Origin: Bacillota bacterium
GTDB lineage: Bacteria; Bacillota; Halanaerobiia; B1SED10-174
Length of the DNA stretch: 42,893 nucleotides
Direction: 5' to 3'
NCBI GenBank assembly: GCA_007122335.1
Contig: SKTZ01000067.1
Location: forward strand, 1 to 42,893
The notes beneath the pieces were generated by a model. That model saw only the letters and a program-made list of their open reading frames with translations. It had not been told where the DNA came from and did no database searches. How positions within the stretch are numbered: position 1 is the first letter of the stretch; every line of letters starts with the position of its first letter. Below are positions 1-7,253 of the stretch, piece after piece. Made by a program: the position numbers and the translations under genes.

Positions 1-15
1 AATTTATTATTATTC

Positions 16-468
16 TTATTCTTCTTCTTCCTCTTCTACAATTACTTCCAGGTCAACAACTACTTCGGGATGGAGCTTGATGGGAACAATATGAGTCCCA
101 AGGGTTTTGATGTTTTCCTCCAGTTCAACTTTTTTCTTGTCGACTGTCAGGCCCTGGCTATTCAGGTAATCGGCGATATCACCACTGGTAACAGAACCGA
201 ATAGTTTTCCTTTTTCGCCACTCTTCATGCCAACTTCCATTTTGATACCTTTAATCTTGGCAGCAATTTCCCGGGCTTCTTTGCGGACTGAATCCTCCAT
301 GTCTTCCTGCTTTTTCCTGTATTCCTCAGCCCTGGCCATACTGCCAGGAGTTGCCTCTTCTGCAATACCCCGGGGGATCAAATAGTTGCGAGCGTACCCA
401 TCAGCAACCTTAACTACTTCCCCAGCCTGTCCCAGGTTGGGAACGTTTTCTTTCAAAATAATTTTCAC
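16..468 (-). CDS. rplI: 50S ribosomal protein L9
   Basis: The 150-residue product matches L9 in length. It begins with the characteristic N-terminal domain (MKIILKENVPNLGQAGEVV, then VADGYARNYLIPRG) that binds 23S rRNA. A charged connecting helix (about residues 45-75) and a C-terminal domain follow. The last six residues are all glutamate, a more acidic tail than usual. The start is GTG, preceded on the minus strand by GGAGG about nine bases upstream. It lies only seven bases after the stop of the DUF2232 membrane protein gene, so the two are probably translated together. Identification is secure. Confidence 0.97.
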   Translation of the reverse strand: MKIILKENVPNLGQAGEVVKVADGYARNYLIPRGIAEEATPGSMARAEEYRKKQEDMEDSVRKEAREIAAKIKGIKMEVGMKSGEKGKLFGSVTSGDIADYLNSQGLTVDKKKVELEENIKTLGTHIVPIKLHPEVVVDLEVIVEEEEEE

Positions 469-474
469 GAAAAA

Positions 475-1434
475 TCAACCTCCTCCAACTCGATTTAATT
501 TTCTTAAATCACGCCAGGAATCAAGTAAACCTAAAACCATTGCCAGGGGCAGAACAAACAGGACAAAAAAGCCCATGAATATTGCCCCCATAACTGGAAA
601 AATTAAAAGTATAAGCACGGCCATCAAGAGGATTCTCCGGGAACGGCGGTCTAATTTCCCACCGACCCAGTAGCCAATCAGGCTCAACCCACCTCCACAA
701 AACAAAAGAACAATACCCAGGAAAAGGTTTAAAAAAATAATATTCGGGGAGATTAGAAAAAGGAACAGTAGCAAAAACAGGGCAATTGAAAGCCTAAAAT
801 CAAATCTCCAGTAACTCAACCTGGGAAAATCGGGCAAATCAATTTTGAGTCTTACAGCAAAAGACCTTACAGCAATCAGGCTCAAAATCGCCGTTAATGC
901 CCCAGAAATAAACAGGAAGGTCGGATAAATTGCTTTAAAAACCTCAATGACTTCTGGAATTGCCTCGGTAAGAGCGGGATCCTCATAAAAAGCCGCGGCT
1001 TCACGCATAACCTCTCCGATTAAAGCCCAGTAGTCTATCCCCAAAACCAGCTGGTTTGCAGCCAGAAACAGGGCCTGGCTAACTACAGCCGCTGTAATGG
1101 AGTAATATAAAATCTTCCTGCCATTGAAACCCTCGGCAATGGCACCTCCCATAATTAAACCCACAAGGCCCGAAACGAGAATAACCGCAAGAAAAACCTG
1201 GTTGTCCCATATTAGACCTGCTATCAGGGCAGCAACTATAACCCCAACAATTGTATTTCTCCCTCCCTGCCGAAGGACAGAAAGGGCGACCGGAACCGGC
1301 CAGAAAAAGGCTACAAGGGGCATGTAAAGACCAAATACTGTTGTCAATAGAATGGCTCCGGTAAATAATACTGCATCCTGGATTTTCCGGGTCTGTTCGG
1401 GCTGCAAGATCCTCACCTCTCGGAGGCTGCTCAA
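475..1434 (-). CDS. YybS-like DUF2232 membrane protein
   Basis: This 319-residue protein is almost entirely hydrophobic, with about eight predicted membrane segments and a short charged linker near residue 200. Its place directly upstream of rplI and downstream of rpsR is where the YybS/DUF2232 family sits in Firmicutes. That family has no established biochemical role, and some members are annotated as possible transporter components. I chose a TTG start because AAGGA lies ten bases upstream. A GTG at 1414-1416 would shorten the protein by six residues. The family call rests on context, length and topology, because no catalytic motif is visible. Confidence 0.75.
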   Translation of the reverse strand: MSSLREVRILQPEQTRKIQDAVLFTGAILLTTVFGLYMPLVAFFWPVPVALSVLRQGGRNTIVGVIVAALIAGLIWDNQVFLAVILVSGLVGLIMGGAIAEGFNGRKILYYSITAAVVSQALFLAANQLVLGIDYWALIGEVMREAAAFYEDPALTEAIPEVIEVFKAIYPTFLFISGALTAILSLIAVRSFAVRLKIDLPDFPRLSYWRFDFRLSIALFLLLFLFLISPNIIFLNLFLGIVLLFCGGGLSLIGYWVGGKLDRRSRRILLMAVLILLIFPVMGAIFMGFFVLFVLPLAMVLGLLDSWRDLRKLNRVGGG

Positions 1435-1473
1435 ACTAAATTATTCCTTAAATATCAACTGTTATAAAGGAAA

Positions 1474-1493
1474 AGGGCTCTTCCCAGAGCCCT
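1474..1493 (-). terminator. Terminator after rpsR
   Basis: AGGGCTCT pairs with AGAGCCCT across a four-base loop, just after the rpsR stop codon. On the minus strand only four T residues follow, so termination may be partial, leaving some read-through into the DUF2232 and rplI genes. Confidence 0.7.
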
Positions 1494-1498
1494 TTTTA

Positions 1499-1723
1499 TT
1501 ACTCTACGGTATAGGGTAATAAAGCAATGTTCCGGGCCCTCTTGATAGCCCTGGTCAGCTCCCGTTGATGTTTGGCACAGTTCCCGGTAATTCGCCTGGG
1601 CAGGATTTTACCTCGTTCGGTAATAAACCGCCTTAACTTCCCAACATCCTTATAATCAATGTAATCTATTTTATCAACGCAAAATACACACGCTTTGCGT
1701 TTTCCTCTTTTTCCACGTGCCAT
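1499..1723 (-). CDS. rpsR: 30S ribosomal protein S18
   Basis: This small basic protein (74 residues) of the 30S platform partners S6 on 16S rRNA. It carries the S18 core ([21 protein letters not shown], then CAKHQR and [12 protein letters not shown]). An N-terminal CVFC pair and the later C..H suggest the zinc-binding form of S18. An upstream in-frame ATG at 1741 exists, but the AAGGAGG six bases before the ATG at 1723 and the family N-terminus [15 protein letters not shown] fix the start. It is the last gene of the rpsF-ssb-rpsR unit before a terminator. Confidence 0.96.
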   Translation of the reverse strand: MARGKRGKRKACVFCVDKIDYIDYKDVGKLRRFITERGKILPRRITGNCAKHQRELTRAIKRARNIALLPYTVE

Positions 1724-1743
1724 AGTTGCCTCCTTTCTCATTC

Positions 1744-2160
1744 CTAAAAAGGAACATCGTCGGGATTAAAATCCGACTGATCCTGGGAGGTTTCTCCGGA
1801 AGAAGGTTGCTGACCTCCTCCGCCTCCCCGGGGTTTTTCCAGAAATTGAATATTATCTGCAACGACTTCATAGACTGTTCTTCGCTGGCCCTGGTTGTCA
1901 CCACTCTGCACTTCATAACTCCGGACCTGGAGGCGACCATCAACAGCCGCCCTCTGTCCTTTGATCAGGTAATCTGCACAGAGTTCCGCTAGCTTGCGCC
2001 AGGCAACAACGTCAATAAAGTCGGTTTCTCTTTCCCCCTGCTGGTTGGTAAAAGTCCGGTCAACTGCCAGGGTGAAGTTTGTTACAGGTGTACCATTTGA
2101 AGTATAGCGCATTTGGGGGTCCTGAGTTAATCGGCCTAAAAGAATAACACGGTTTATCAA
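1744..2160 (-). CDS. ssb: Single-stranded DNA-binding protein
   Basis: The product has an N-terminal OB fold (about residues 1-105: [22 protein letters not shown], then [19 protein letters not shown]). A glycine/glutamine-rich linker and the acidic C-terminal tip DFNPDDVPF, which recruits replication and repair partners, follow. I place the start at a TTG (2158-2160), because it gives the usual MINRVIL N-terminus and has AGGGGGTG six bases upstream. The GTG at 2167-2169 would add three residues but leaves no room for a ribosome site. The gene lies between rpsF and rpsR as in most Firmicutes, and its ribosome site overlaps the rpsF stop. Confidence 0.95.
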   Translation of the reverse strand: MINRVILLGRLTQDPQMRYTSNGTPVTNFTLAVDRTFTNQQGERETDFIDVVAWRKLAELCADYLIKGQRAAVDGRLQVRSYEVQSGDNQGQRRTVYEVVADNIQFLEKPRGGGGGQQPSSGETSQDQSDFNPDDVPF

Positions 2161-2172
2161 TACCTGCACCCC

Positions 2173-2499
2173 CTAATCGGTTTTTTCCTCGGCCTCCGCC
2201 TGTTCGGCTTCAACCGGTTCCAGCTTGACAACTAGAAAACGGAGCACATCGTCAAAGAGCCGTAGATTCCGCTCCAGCTCGTTTTTTACCGAAGGCTCCC
2301 CTTTAAACCGGAAGAGTCCGTAGTAACCCATCCGTTTTTTTTCGATTTCATAGGCCATCTTTTTGATGCCCATGTGTTCTTCTGCCAGAATTTCGCCGCC
2401 GTTGGAGACAATTATTTTTTTAATCCTCTCCAGCAGGGCATTAATCTCCTCTTCACTCCGGTCAGGGTTTACAATGAACATGGTTTCATAATCTCGCAT
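2173..2499 (-). CDS. rpsF: 30S ribosomal protein S6
   Basis: The 108-residue product matches S6: MRDYETMFIVNPDRSEEEI at the N-terminus, then KKMAYEIEKKRMGYYGLFRFKG, with the glutamate-rich C-terminus common in the family. It binds S18 and 16S rRNA in the 30S platform. The ATG is preceded by GGAGG nine bases upstream. It is the first gene of the rpsF-ssb-rpsR operon, and a good sigma-A promoter lies about 60-90 bases upstream. Confidence 0.97.
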   Translation of the reverse strand: MRDYETMFIVNPDRSEEEINALLERIKKIIVSNGGEILAEEHMGIKKMAYEIEKKRMGYYGLFRFKGEPSVKNELERNLRLFDDVLRFLVVKLEPVEAEQAEAEEKTD

Positions 2500-2557
2500 C
2501 CTGCTTCACCTCCTCCATTTGGACATATGGCCCCTTGCGAGGCATGGACTAAGCATC

Positions 2558-2586
2558 ATTATACCACCAGATACAACCCTTGGCAA
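2558..2586 (-). promoter_or_regulatory. Sigma-A promoter of rpsF operon
   Basis: On the minus strand TTGCCA (2581-2586) is separated by 17 bases from a perfect TATAAT (2558-2563). Transcription should start near 2551, giving a leader of about 50 bases before rpsF. The promoter lies between the ychF stop and rpsF. Confidence 0.75.
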
Positions 2587-2592
2587 GGATTT

Positions 2593-3657
2593 CTATCGAA
2601 AGTGGATATAGACTACATCATCAGGCCTGATAACATACTCCCTACCTTCAGCTCTGATTTTACCTTCTTCCCGGGCCCTGTTCCAGCTCCCGGCCTGGAG
2701 TAAATCAGGAGCAGAAATAACCTCTCCTTTGATAAAACCGGCAGCAATATCCTGGTGGACCTGGGTCGCTCCCTCCAGGAGAGTGGATCCAGTTATAATA
2801 TTCCTGGCCCGGACTTCATTTTCATTTCCGGTGTAGTATTTAATCAGGTCAAGCATGCCGTAAGCCATGCTGACCAGTTGATCCAGGGCGGACTCAATTT
2901 CCATTTCCCTCCGCATCTCCTGGGCCTCTTCGGGATCAAGTTGGCCCAATTCTTCCTCCATTTTAGCATCTACCAGGATTACCTTCAACCCATTTTTTTC
3001 CATTTCTTTCCTGAAATTTATATTTTCCCCTTCATCTGGACCATTTAGGACATGGAGAACCGGTTTTTCGGTAAGAAGATGCAATTCTCCCAGGATTTGA
3101 TCCTCCAACTGGGACCTTTCCATGGACCTTATGGGTTTGCCCAAATTGATATGGTTCTCCCCTTTTTCCAGGCAGGCCAATTCATCCTTATATCTCTGCT
3201 GACCGGTTTTTAACATTGGAGAGGTTTTCTCTTTCCGTCTGGCAATTGATTCCAGGTCAGCCTGAACCAGTTCTCTCTCAATAATTTTATAATCGGACAT
3301 CGGATCTCCTTCAGGGTTTACTCTTGCCACATCTGAAGCCGAAAAAGCCCTGATTACATGGACTATGGCTTCCACTTTCCGGATCCGGTCCAAAAACTTA
3401 TTCCCCAGACCTTCTCCTTTGTGAGCCCCTTCCACCAGGCCAGCAATATCAACAAATTCGACCCCCACAGGGGTCTTTTTCCCGGCCCCGAAAACCTCCT
3501 GTAAGCCACCAAGGTATGGATCCGGGAGGGCTACTTTTCCCAGGTTGGGATCGACTGTTGAAAAGGGGTAACTTTGAGCCAGGGCATTCCCTCTTGTCAG
3601 GGCATTAAAAAGGGTTGACTTGCCCGCATTGGGCAAGCCGACAATTCCGATCTGCAC
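2593..3657 (-). CDS. ychF: YchF/OLA1-family P-loop ATPase
   Basis: This 354-residue Obg-related cytosolic NTPase prefers ATP in studied members and is linked to ribosomes and stress responses. The G1 loop GLPNAGKS is at residues 7-14, the G3 DIAG near residue 70, followed by the family stretch GLVEGAHKGEGLGNKFL. A helical insertion and a C-terminal TGS domain ending in RPDDVVYIHFR follow. The start is GTG with GAGGAGTG upstream, four bases after the DUF951 stop. In Firmicutes ychF normally lies beside rpsF, as here. Confidence 0.96.
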   Translation of the reverse strand: MQIGIVGLPNAGKSTLFNALTRGNALAQSYPFSTVDPNLGKVALPDPYLGGLQEVFGAGKKTPVGVEFVDIAGLVEGAHKGEGLGNKFLDRIRKVEAIVHVIRAFSASDVARVNPEGDPMSDYKIIERELVQADLESIARRKEKTSPMLKTGQQRYKDELACLEKGENHINLGKPIRSMERSQLEDQILGELHLLTEKPVLHVLNGPDEGENINFRKEMEKNGLKVILVDAKMEEELGQLDPEEAQEMRREMEIESALDQLVSMAYGMLDLIKYYTGNENEVRARNIITGSTLLEGATQVHQDIAAGFIKGEVISAPDLLQAGSWNRAREEGKIRAEGREYVIRPDDVVYIHFR

Positions 3658-3661
3658 AGGA

Positions 3662-3853
3662 TCACTCCTCGGGTAAAATTTCTTTGATCCTTTTTTCTAT
3701 CTTGGACCTGGGAACAGTTACTACCCTGCCGCATCCCAGGCATTCCATCTTTATATCGCTCCCCAGTCTGAGCACTTTCCATTCGTAGCTTCCACAGGGA
3801 TGAGGTTTTTTCAAGCGGAGAATATCACTAACCTTAATTATTTTCCTTTCCAC
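3662..3853 (-). CDS. DUF951 (YyzM-like) small protein
   Basis: This short basic protein of about 63 residues belongs to DUF951. The family core is visible: DILRLKKPHPCGSYEWKVL, then ECLGCGRVVTVPRSKIEKRIK. The cysteines in CGS and CLGC may bind a metal, but no function is established. Its place directly upstream of ychF is the standard Firmicutes context. An ATG at 3860-3862 touches an AGGAGG with no spacing, so I prefer the GTG at 3851-3853, nine bases downstream of it. The gene overlaps the end of the MscS gene by about 20 bases. Confidence 0.85.
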   Translation of the reverse strand: MERKIIKVSDILRLKKPHPCGSYEWKVLRLGSDIKMECLGCGRVVTVPRSKIEKRIKEILPEE

Positions 3854-4745
3854 TTTCAACATCCTCCTGAACTATTTCCCGGACTTTCGGCTTGGGCATA
3901 TGGACAACTCGCTGCGGGAAGGGAATTTCAATTCCTTCGCGATCAAAGGCCTGTTTTATCCTCAATCGGAGTAGCCGTTCAAGAGACCAACTCTGCAGAG
4001 GTTTTGCTCTGCCGATTATTAAAATATCTATGCTGGAATCCCCCAGTCGCTGCACTCCAAGCACTTTTGGTGGTTCAGCTACCCCTTCGTGTTCCTGGGA
4101 AACTTCCTCGCACACTTTTTCCATCACCTGCATGACCCGGTCTAAATCCTCATGGTAAGCCACACCAATCTCCAGGCGAACCCGCATGTTTTCCCGAGCA
4201 AAGTTGGTAACTTCCCCGATATGTCCATTGGGAATTATGTACATTTCCCCGGCAAACCCTTTAATTTTTGTAATCCTCAGGCCCAGTTCCTCTACAAATC
4301 CTTCGGCATTTCCAACCTTAATATAATCCCCGACTGTAAACTGGTCTTCAAAAAGAAAAAAGAAACCAGAAATAATATCCCGGACAAGGTTCTGGGCCCC
4401 AAAACCAATTGCCAGGCCGATAACTCCAGCACCAGCAATCAACGAAGCAATTGGGATCCCAAGCAAAGAAAGAACAATGGTCGCCAGAAAAAAGTACACT
4501 AAATAGCGCAGGACATTTTTCAAAAGCTTGTTCAGAGTCCTGATCTGGGCCTCTTCCATTGCCTGTTTTTTGTTTTCTTTTACTCTTAAAACCCTATCAA
4601 TAAATACCCGTCCCAGCCGTAAAGCAAACTTACCTATAAACAGGATTATAATAATCTGAATAAGAATTAAGGCGGCGTTTCTCAACTGCCCCGAATTTAA
4701 AAACTCTGGAAGAATATCATCAAAAAAGGCAAATATTGATTCCAT
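3834..4745 (-). CDS. MscS-family mechanosensitive channel
   Basis: The 303-residue protein has three N-terminal membrane helices (about residues 20-45, 75-95 and 100-125). The pore helix TM3 carries the glycine/alanine pattern IAGAGVIGLAIGFGAQNLVRD, followed by the MscS beta domain (FTVGDYIKVGNAEGFVEELGLR) and a C-terminal alpha/beta cage. These channels open under membrane tension and release solutes during hypo-osmotic shock. It is translated between a TPR protein gene (12-base gap) and DUF951 (overlap), in one minus-strand run. The MscS superfamily call is firm; the subfamily is not. Confidence 0.93.
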   Translation of the reverse strand: MESIFAFFDDILPEFLNSGQLRNAALILIQIIIILFIGKFALRLGRVFIDRVLRVKENKKQAMEEAQIRTLNKLLKNVLRYLVYFFLATIVLSLLGIPIASLIAGAGVIGLAIGFGAQNLVRDIISGFFFLFEDQFTVGDYIKVGNAEGFVEELGLRITKIKGFAGEMYIIPNGHIGEVTNFARENMRVRLEIGVAYHEDLDRVMQVMEKVCEEVSQEHEGVAEPPKVLGVQRLGDSSIDILIIGRAKPLQSWSLERLLRLRIKQAFDREGIEIPFPQRVVHMPKPKVREIVQEDVESGKENN

Positions 4746-4757
4746 AAAAAACCTCCC

Positions 4758-5288
4758 TTATTGTAACCAGAATATTAGAAGCAAACCAACAACCACCAGG
4801 CCTAAAAAGAGAAGACAGCCGGGATTTAAAAATATCGACTTTTCGGAATGGTCCACGCTTATAGTTCCTGCCTTGCGGGCTTTTTTCAGGGAATTAACCA
4901 TTTTTCCGTATTCACCCCTTTTTTTATATATAGCCGCAAGGTTGTTGTGGGCGGGGCCATATTCCGGATCATAACGCAGGGCCTCATTGTACATATTTTC
5001 AGCCTGATGCTGGTTCCCGTTTTCCAGGTAAATGTTGGCCAGATTTGTCAGGGCCGGGGCATTATTGCGTTCGGCCTGCAGGGATTCCTCAAAATATTCC
5101 CGGGCTTTATCTTTTTCTTTTTTATAGGCGTGAATAACACCCATTTTGTTTAAAGCACCAGCGTGCTCCGGGTCAACCTCCAGTATTTCCCGGAGCAGAT
5201 CTTCCGCCTTTTCAAAGCGGGCCACATCTACTGCAGCGCTTGCTTCCTCATACTTTTCCTGTATTTGTTCCTCATTCATCGAATTCAT
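4758..5288 (-). CDS. Tail-anchored TPR protein
   Basis: The 176-residue protein contains three to four tetratricopeptide repeats (about residues 8-140, with repeated A...L....G....A and DPE..A..NLA patterns). A short linker and one C-terminal hydrophobic segment (about residues 155-175, LLFLGLVVVGLLLIFWLQ) follow, so it is probably a membrane protein with its repeats in the cytoplasm. It likely serves as a protein-interaction scaffold. The first ATG has GGAGGGG nine bases upstream and overlaps the preceding GcvH-like gene by 17 bases. Clients are unknown; the neighbouring MscS channel is one candidate by context only. Confidence 0.8.
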   Translation of the reverse strand: MNSMNEEQIQEKYEEASAAVDVARFEKAEDLLREILEVDPEHAGALNKMGVIHAYKKEKDKAREYFEESLQAERNNAPALTNLANIYLENGNQHQAENMYNEALRYDPEYGPAHNNLAAIYKKRGEYGKMVNSLKKARKAGTISVDHSEKSIFLNPGCLLFLGLVVVGLLLIFWLQ

Positions 5289-5694
5289 CCAATTCTTCCC
5301 CTCCCTCCAGGTCGTGAATTTTTTCTATCAGTAATTCCATATCTTCTGCACTGAGAAGGGTATCGAGTTCTTCCCGATCCAGAATGGAAATTTTTAAAAG
5401 CCAGCCGTCGCCGTAGGGGTCCTGTAAAAGCAGTTCGGATTTTTCAACAACTTCTTTATTCACTTCTTCTATTCTTCCACTAAGGGGGGCAAATAATTCC
5501 TTAAAGGAACGTTCACCTTCTATGGTTCCCATTTCAATAGTTTGCTCTATCTCTTCCCCCAGCTGCGGAAGCTCAATTTCCAATAGGCGACCAAGCCGCT
5601 CTGCAAAGGGGAGGGAGATTCCTATATAGGCAAAACCATTTTCCAGGCGAACCCATTCTCCTTCTTCTGAATATAAAAGCTCTGGTGGTAGCAT
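5272..5694 (-). CDS. GcvH-like protein lacking the lipoyl lysine
   Basis: The 140-residue protein aligns along its whole length with glycine cleavage H protein: the N-terminal LLYSEEGEWVRLENGFAYIGIS, the central FAPLSGRIEEVN, and the C-terminal DPYGDGWLLKIS. In true H proteins the lipoylated lysine lies in ESVKAASDxYAP. Here the aligned stretch reads EGERSFKELFAP, with arginine (residue 62) in place of that lysine. Another lysine lies three residues later. No gcvP, gcvT or lipoate ligase gene lies nearby. It is co-transcribed with the TPR and MscS genes. The fold assignment is secure, but a role in glycine cleavage is doubtful. Confidence 0.8.
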   Translation of the reverse strand: MLPPELLYSEEGEWVRLENGFAYIGISLPFAERLGRLLEIELPQLGEEIEQTIEMGTIEGERSFKELFAPLSGRIEEVNKEVVEKSELLLQDPYGDGWLLKISILDREELDTLLSAEDMELLIEKIHDLEGGEELDEFDE

Positions 5695-5829
5695 CTTCGA
5701 TCCCTCCTCTCTTTTTTCTATTCAATTCGGCCCTGCTAACTCCTTCCCCTGCAAAAATAAAAATCGAAAAACCTCGGAAACAAATATCCCTTCTCCGCCA
5801 TTATATTTCCAAAATATTAACCCATTTTT

Positions 5830-5843
5830 ATTTCCCGGGAAAT
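5830..5843. promoter_or_regulatory. Noc-binding site, perfect palindrome
   Basis: ATTTCCCGGGAAAT is identical to the Bacillus subtilis Noc-binding consensus. It lies in the 181-bp gap between the GcvH-like and diacylglycerol-kinase genes, so it is not forced by coding. A noc gene is present at 11764-12606. Confidence 0.85.
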
Positions 5844-5875
5844 ATTTTCTTTGAATTGGAAAAGGAAGTAGCCGG

Positions 5876-6754
5876 TCAGGACCTGGAACCTACAATGAAA
5901 TTTAGTGCATGGGGAAGCACTTCAAGTTCTACGGGCGTCTTGGTTAAAATTTCTCCGTCGGCCTGGACTATTACCGGCTTATCAGAGCTGATTTTTACTT
6001 TTTTCCCCCTGTAAATTCGAACTTCCTTTTGTTTTAAGTGCCCCCCTCCATACACCTGGGGCAGCAAGAATAAAAGCTTCCCTACCCAGAGGGTATCAAT
6101 AACACATATATCAAAGAGCCCATCATCCTGTTCAGCGTCAGGAACCACTTTAAGTCCTCCGCCGTAATACCTGCCATTGCCAACAGCTACAAGGAGAGTT
6201 TTCTGTTCAATTTTTTCCCCGTCGATCTCGATTACCATTCGGGGGGCTTTGTAAGTAAAAAGAGCCCTTAAAACTCCCCAGAGGTAGGCCGGAGTACCCC
6301 CGAATCTTTTTAAAAAGTTGTCGGCCGAAAGGGCAACCTCTCCATCAAAACCAATACCGACAACATTACAGAAAATCCTTCCATTCAATTTTCCTGCGTC
6401 AATTCTTTTCATCCTGGGATTTTTTATCATCCGTAAAATATCCTCATTGGACCGGGGAATCCCCAGGCATTTTCCCAGGTCATTTCCGGTTCCAAAGGGA
6501 ACTATTCCCAGGGGAATATTTTCTCCCCAAAGGCCATTTGCCACTTCAAGCAGGGTGCCATCTCCCCCTACAGCATAAACTACATCACTAACAGGACTGA
6601 CTCTCTGGGCAATTTCCTCAGCTTCTAGGGGCCGGGATGTAAAATATTCTGTATAATGAAGCCCCTCTTTATGTAGGTATGGAGCAAATCTTTTCCAGCG
6701 ATGCAGGGCCTTGCCTCCACATGCTTCAGGGTTAATTATAAAAGAAATTGCCAA
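5876..6754 (-). CDS. Diacylglycerol kinase-family lipid kinase
   Basis: The product is a DagK/YegS-type lipid kinase. The family nucleotide-binding motif GGDGTLLEV and the following PFGTGNDLGKCLGIP are clear. The rest of the catalytic domain includes NVVGIGFDGEVA and the C-terminal VQADGEI. Members phosphorylate diacylglycerol or related lipids at the inner membrane face; the exact substrate cannot be read from sequence. The frame is open further upstream, but that extension runs into the bactofilin terminator. The TTG at 6752-6754, with GGAGGA six bases upstream, gives the expected N-terminus (AISFIINPEACGGKA) and 292 residues. Confidence 0.9.
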   Translation of the reverse strand: MAISFIINPEACGGKALHRWKRFAPYLHKEGLHYTEYFTSRPLEAEEIAQRVSPVSDVVYAVGGDGTLLEVANGLWGENIPLGIVPFGTGNDLGKCLGIPRSNEDILRMIKNPRMKRIDAGKLNGRIFCNVVGIGFDGEVALSADNFLKRFGGTPAYLWGVLRALFTYKAPRMVIEIDGEKIEQKTLLVAVGNGRYYGGGLKVVPDAEQDDGLFDICVIDTLWVGKLLFLLPQVYGGGHLKQKEVRIYRGKKVKISSDKPVIVQADGEILTKTPVELEVLPHALNFIVGSRS

Positions 6755-6768
6755 ATTAATTCCTCCCT

Positions 6769-6799
6769 CGAAAAAAACAAGCCCAGCTGAGTGCTGGGC
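6769..6799 (-). terminator. Terminator after bactofilin gene
   Basis: GCCCAGC and GCTGGGC (6781-6787 with 6793-6799) form a 7-bp stem with a five-base loop. On the minus strand it is followed by TTGTTTTTTT. It separates the bactofilin / M23 unit from the lipid kinase gene. Confidence 0.85.
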
Positions 6800-6805
6800 C
6801 AAAAG

Positions 6806-7240
6806 TTATTTTGGTTTTTCTTCTTTTAGTTTATCATCAGTTGGAGTTTTTTCAGCACCCTTGCGGGCTTCGCTTTTGCCCTTGAAAGTTGCACCATCTT
6901 CAATAATCAGTTTGGCAATCTTGATGTCACCAAAGAGTTTTCCCGTCGGGACAATTTCCAGTTTTTCAACAGCGTCAACGTTTCCCTGAACTTCTCCAGC
7001 AATCACTACATTCCGGGCCTGAATATTTGCTACAACAAGTCCTTCTTCCCCGATAAAAACGTCGCCTCCTGCTTTAATTTCGCCTTCGACCCTTCCTTCA
7101 ACTCTTAAAGAACCAGGAATATGCATTTTCCCTTCAATCTTTGTTCCTTTTCCAACCACGCTCTCTACCTTGTCCCTTTTTACTTCTTCTTTTTTCCAGA
7201 CGTCTTCTTTTTTCTTCACTTCTTCTTTTCTACCCAGCAA
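6806..7240 (-). CDS. Bactofilin (DUF583) cytoskeletal protein
   Basis: The roughly 144-residue product has the bactofilin beta-helix core (about residues 30-120): short strands with a G..I.G.....G.. rhythm (KGTKIEGKMHIPGSLRVEG, then IGEEGLVVANIQARNVVIAG). Lysine/glutamate-rich tails lie on both sides. Bactofilins polymerise without nucleotide and act as scaffolds, often for cell-wall enzymes. The adjacent upstream gene is an M23 endopeptidase, a pairing seen in many bacteria. The start is either a GTG at 7247-7249 touching GAGG, or, more likely, the TTG at 7238-7240 six bases after GAGGTG. Confidence 0.9.
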   Translation of the reverse strand: MLGRKEEVKKKEDVWKKEEVKRDKVESVVGKGTKIEGKMHIPGSLRVEGRVEGEIKAGGDVFIGEEGLVVANIQARNVVIAGEVQGNVDAVEKLEIVPTGKLFGDIKIAKLIIEDGATFKGKSEARKGAEKTPTDDKLKEEKPK

Positions 7241-7253
7241 AAGGCCCACCTCG

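Noticed and set aside
262-280. ATTTCCCGGGCTTC as a Noc site
   Set aside because: Only the left half matches; the right half has several mismatches and the site lies in rplI coding sequence.
1705-1725. CCACGTG motif near the rpsR start as a second parS site
   Set aside because: The right half reads CCATAG rather than AAACA, so several fixed positions are wrong.
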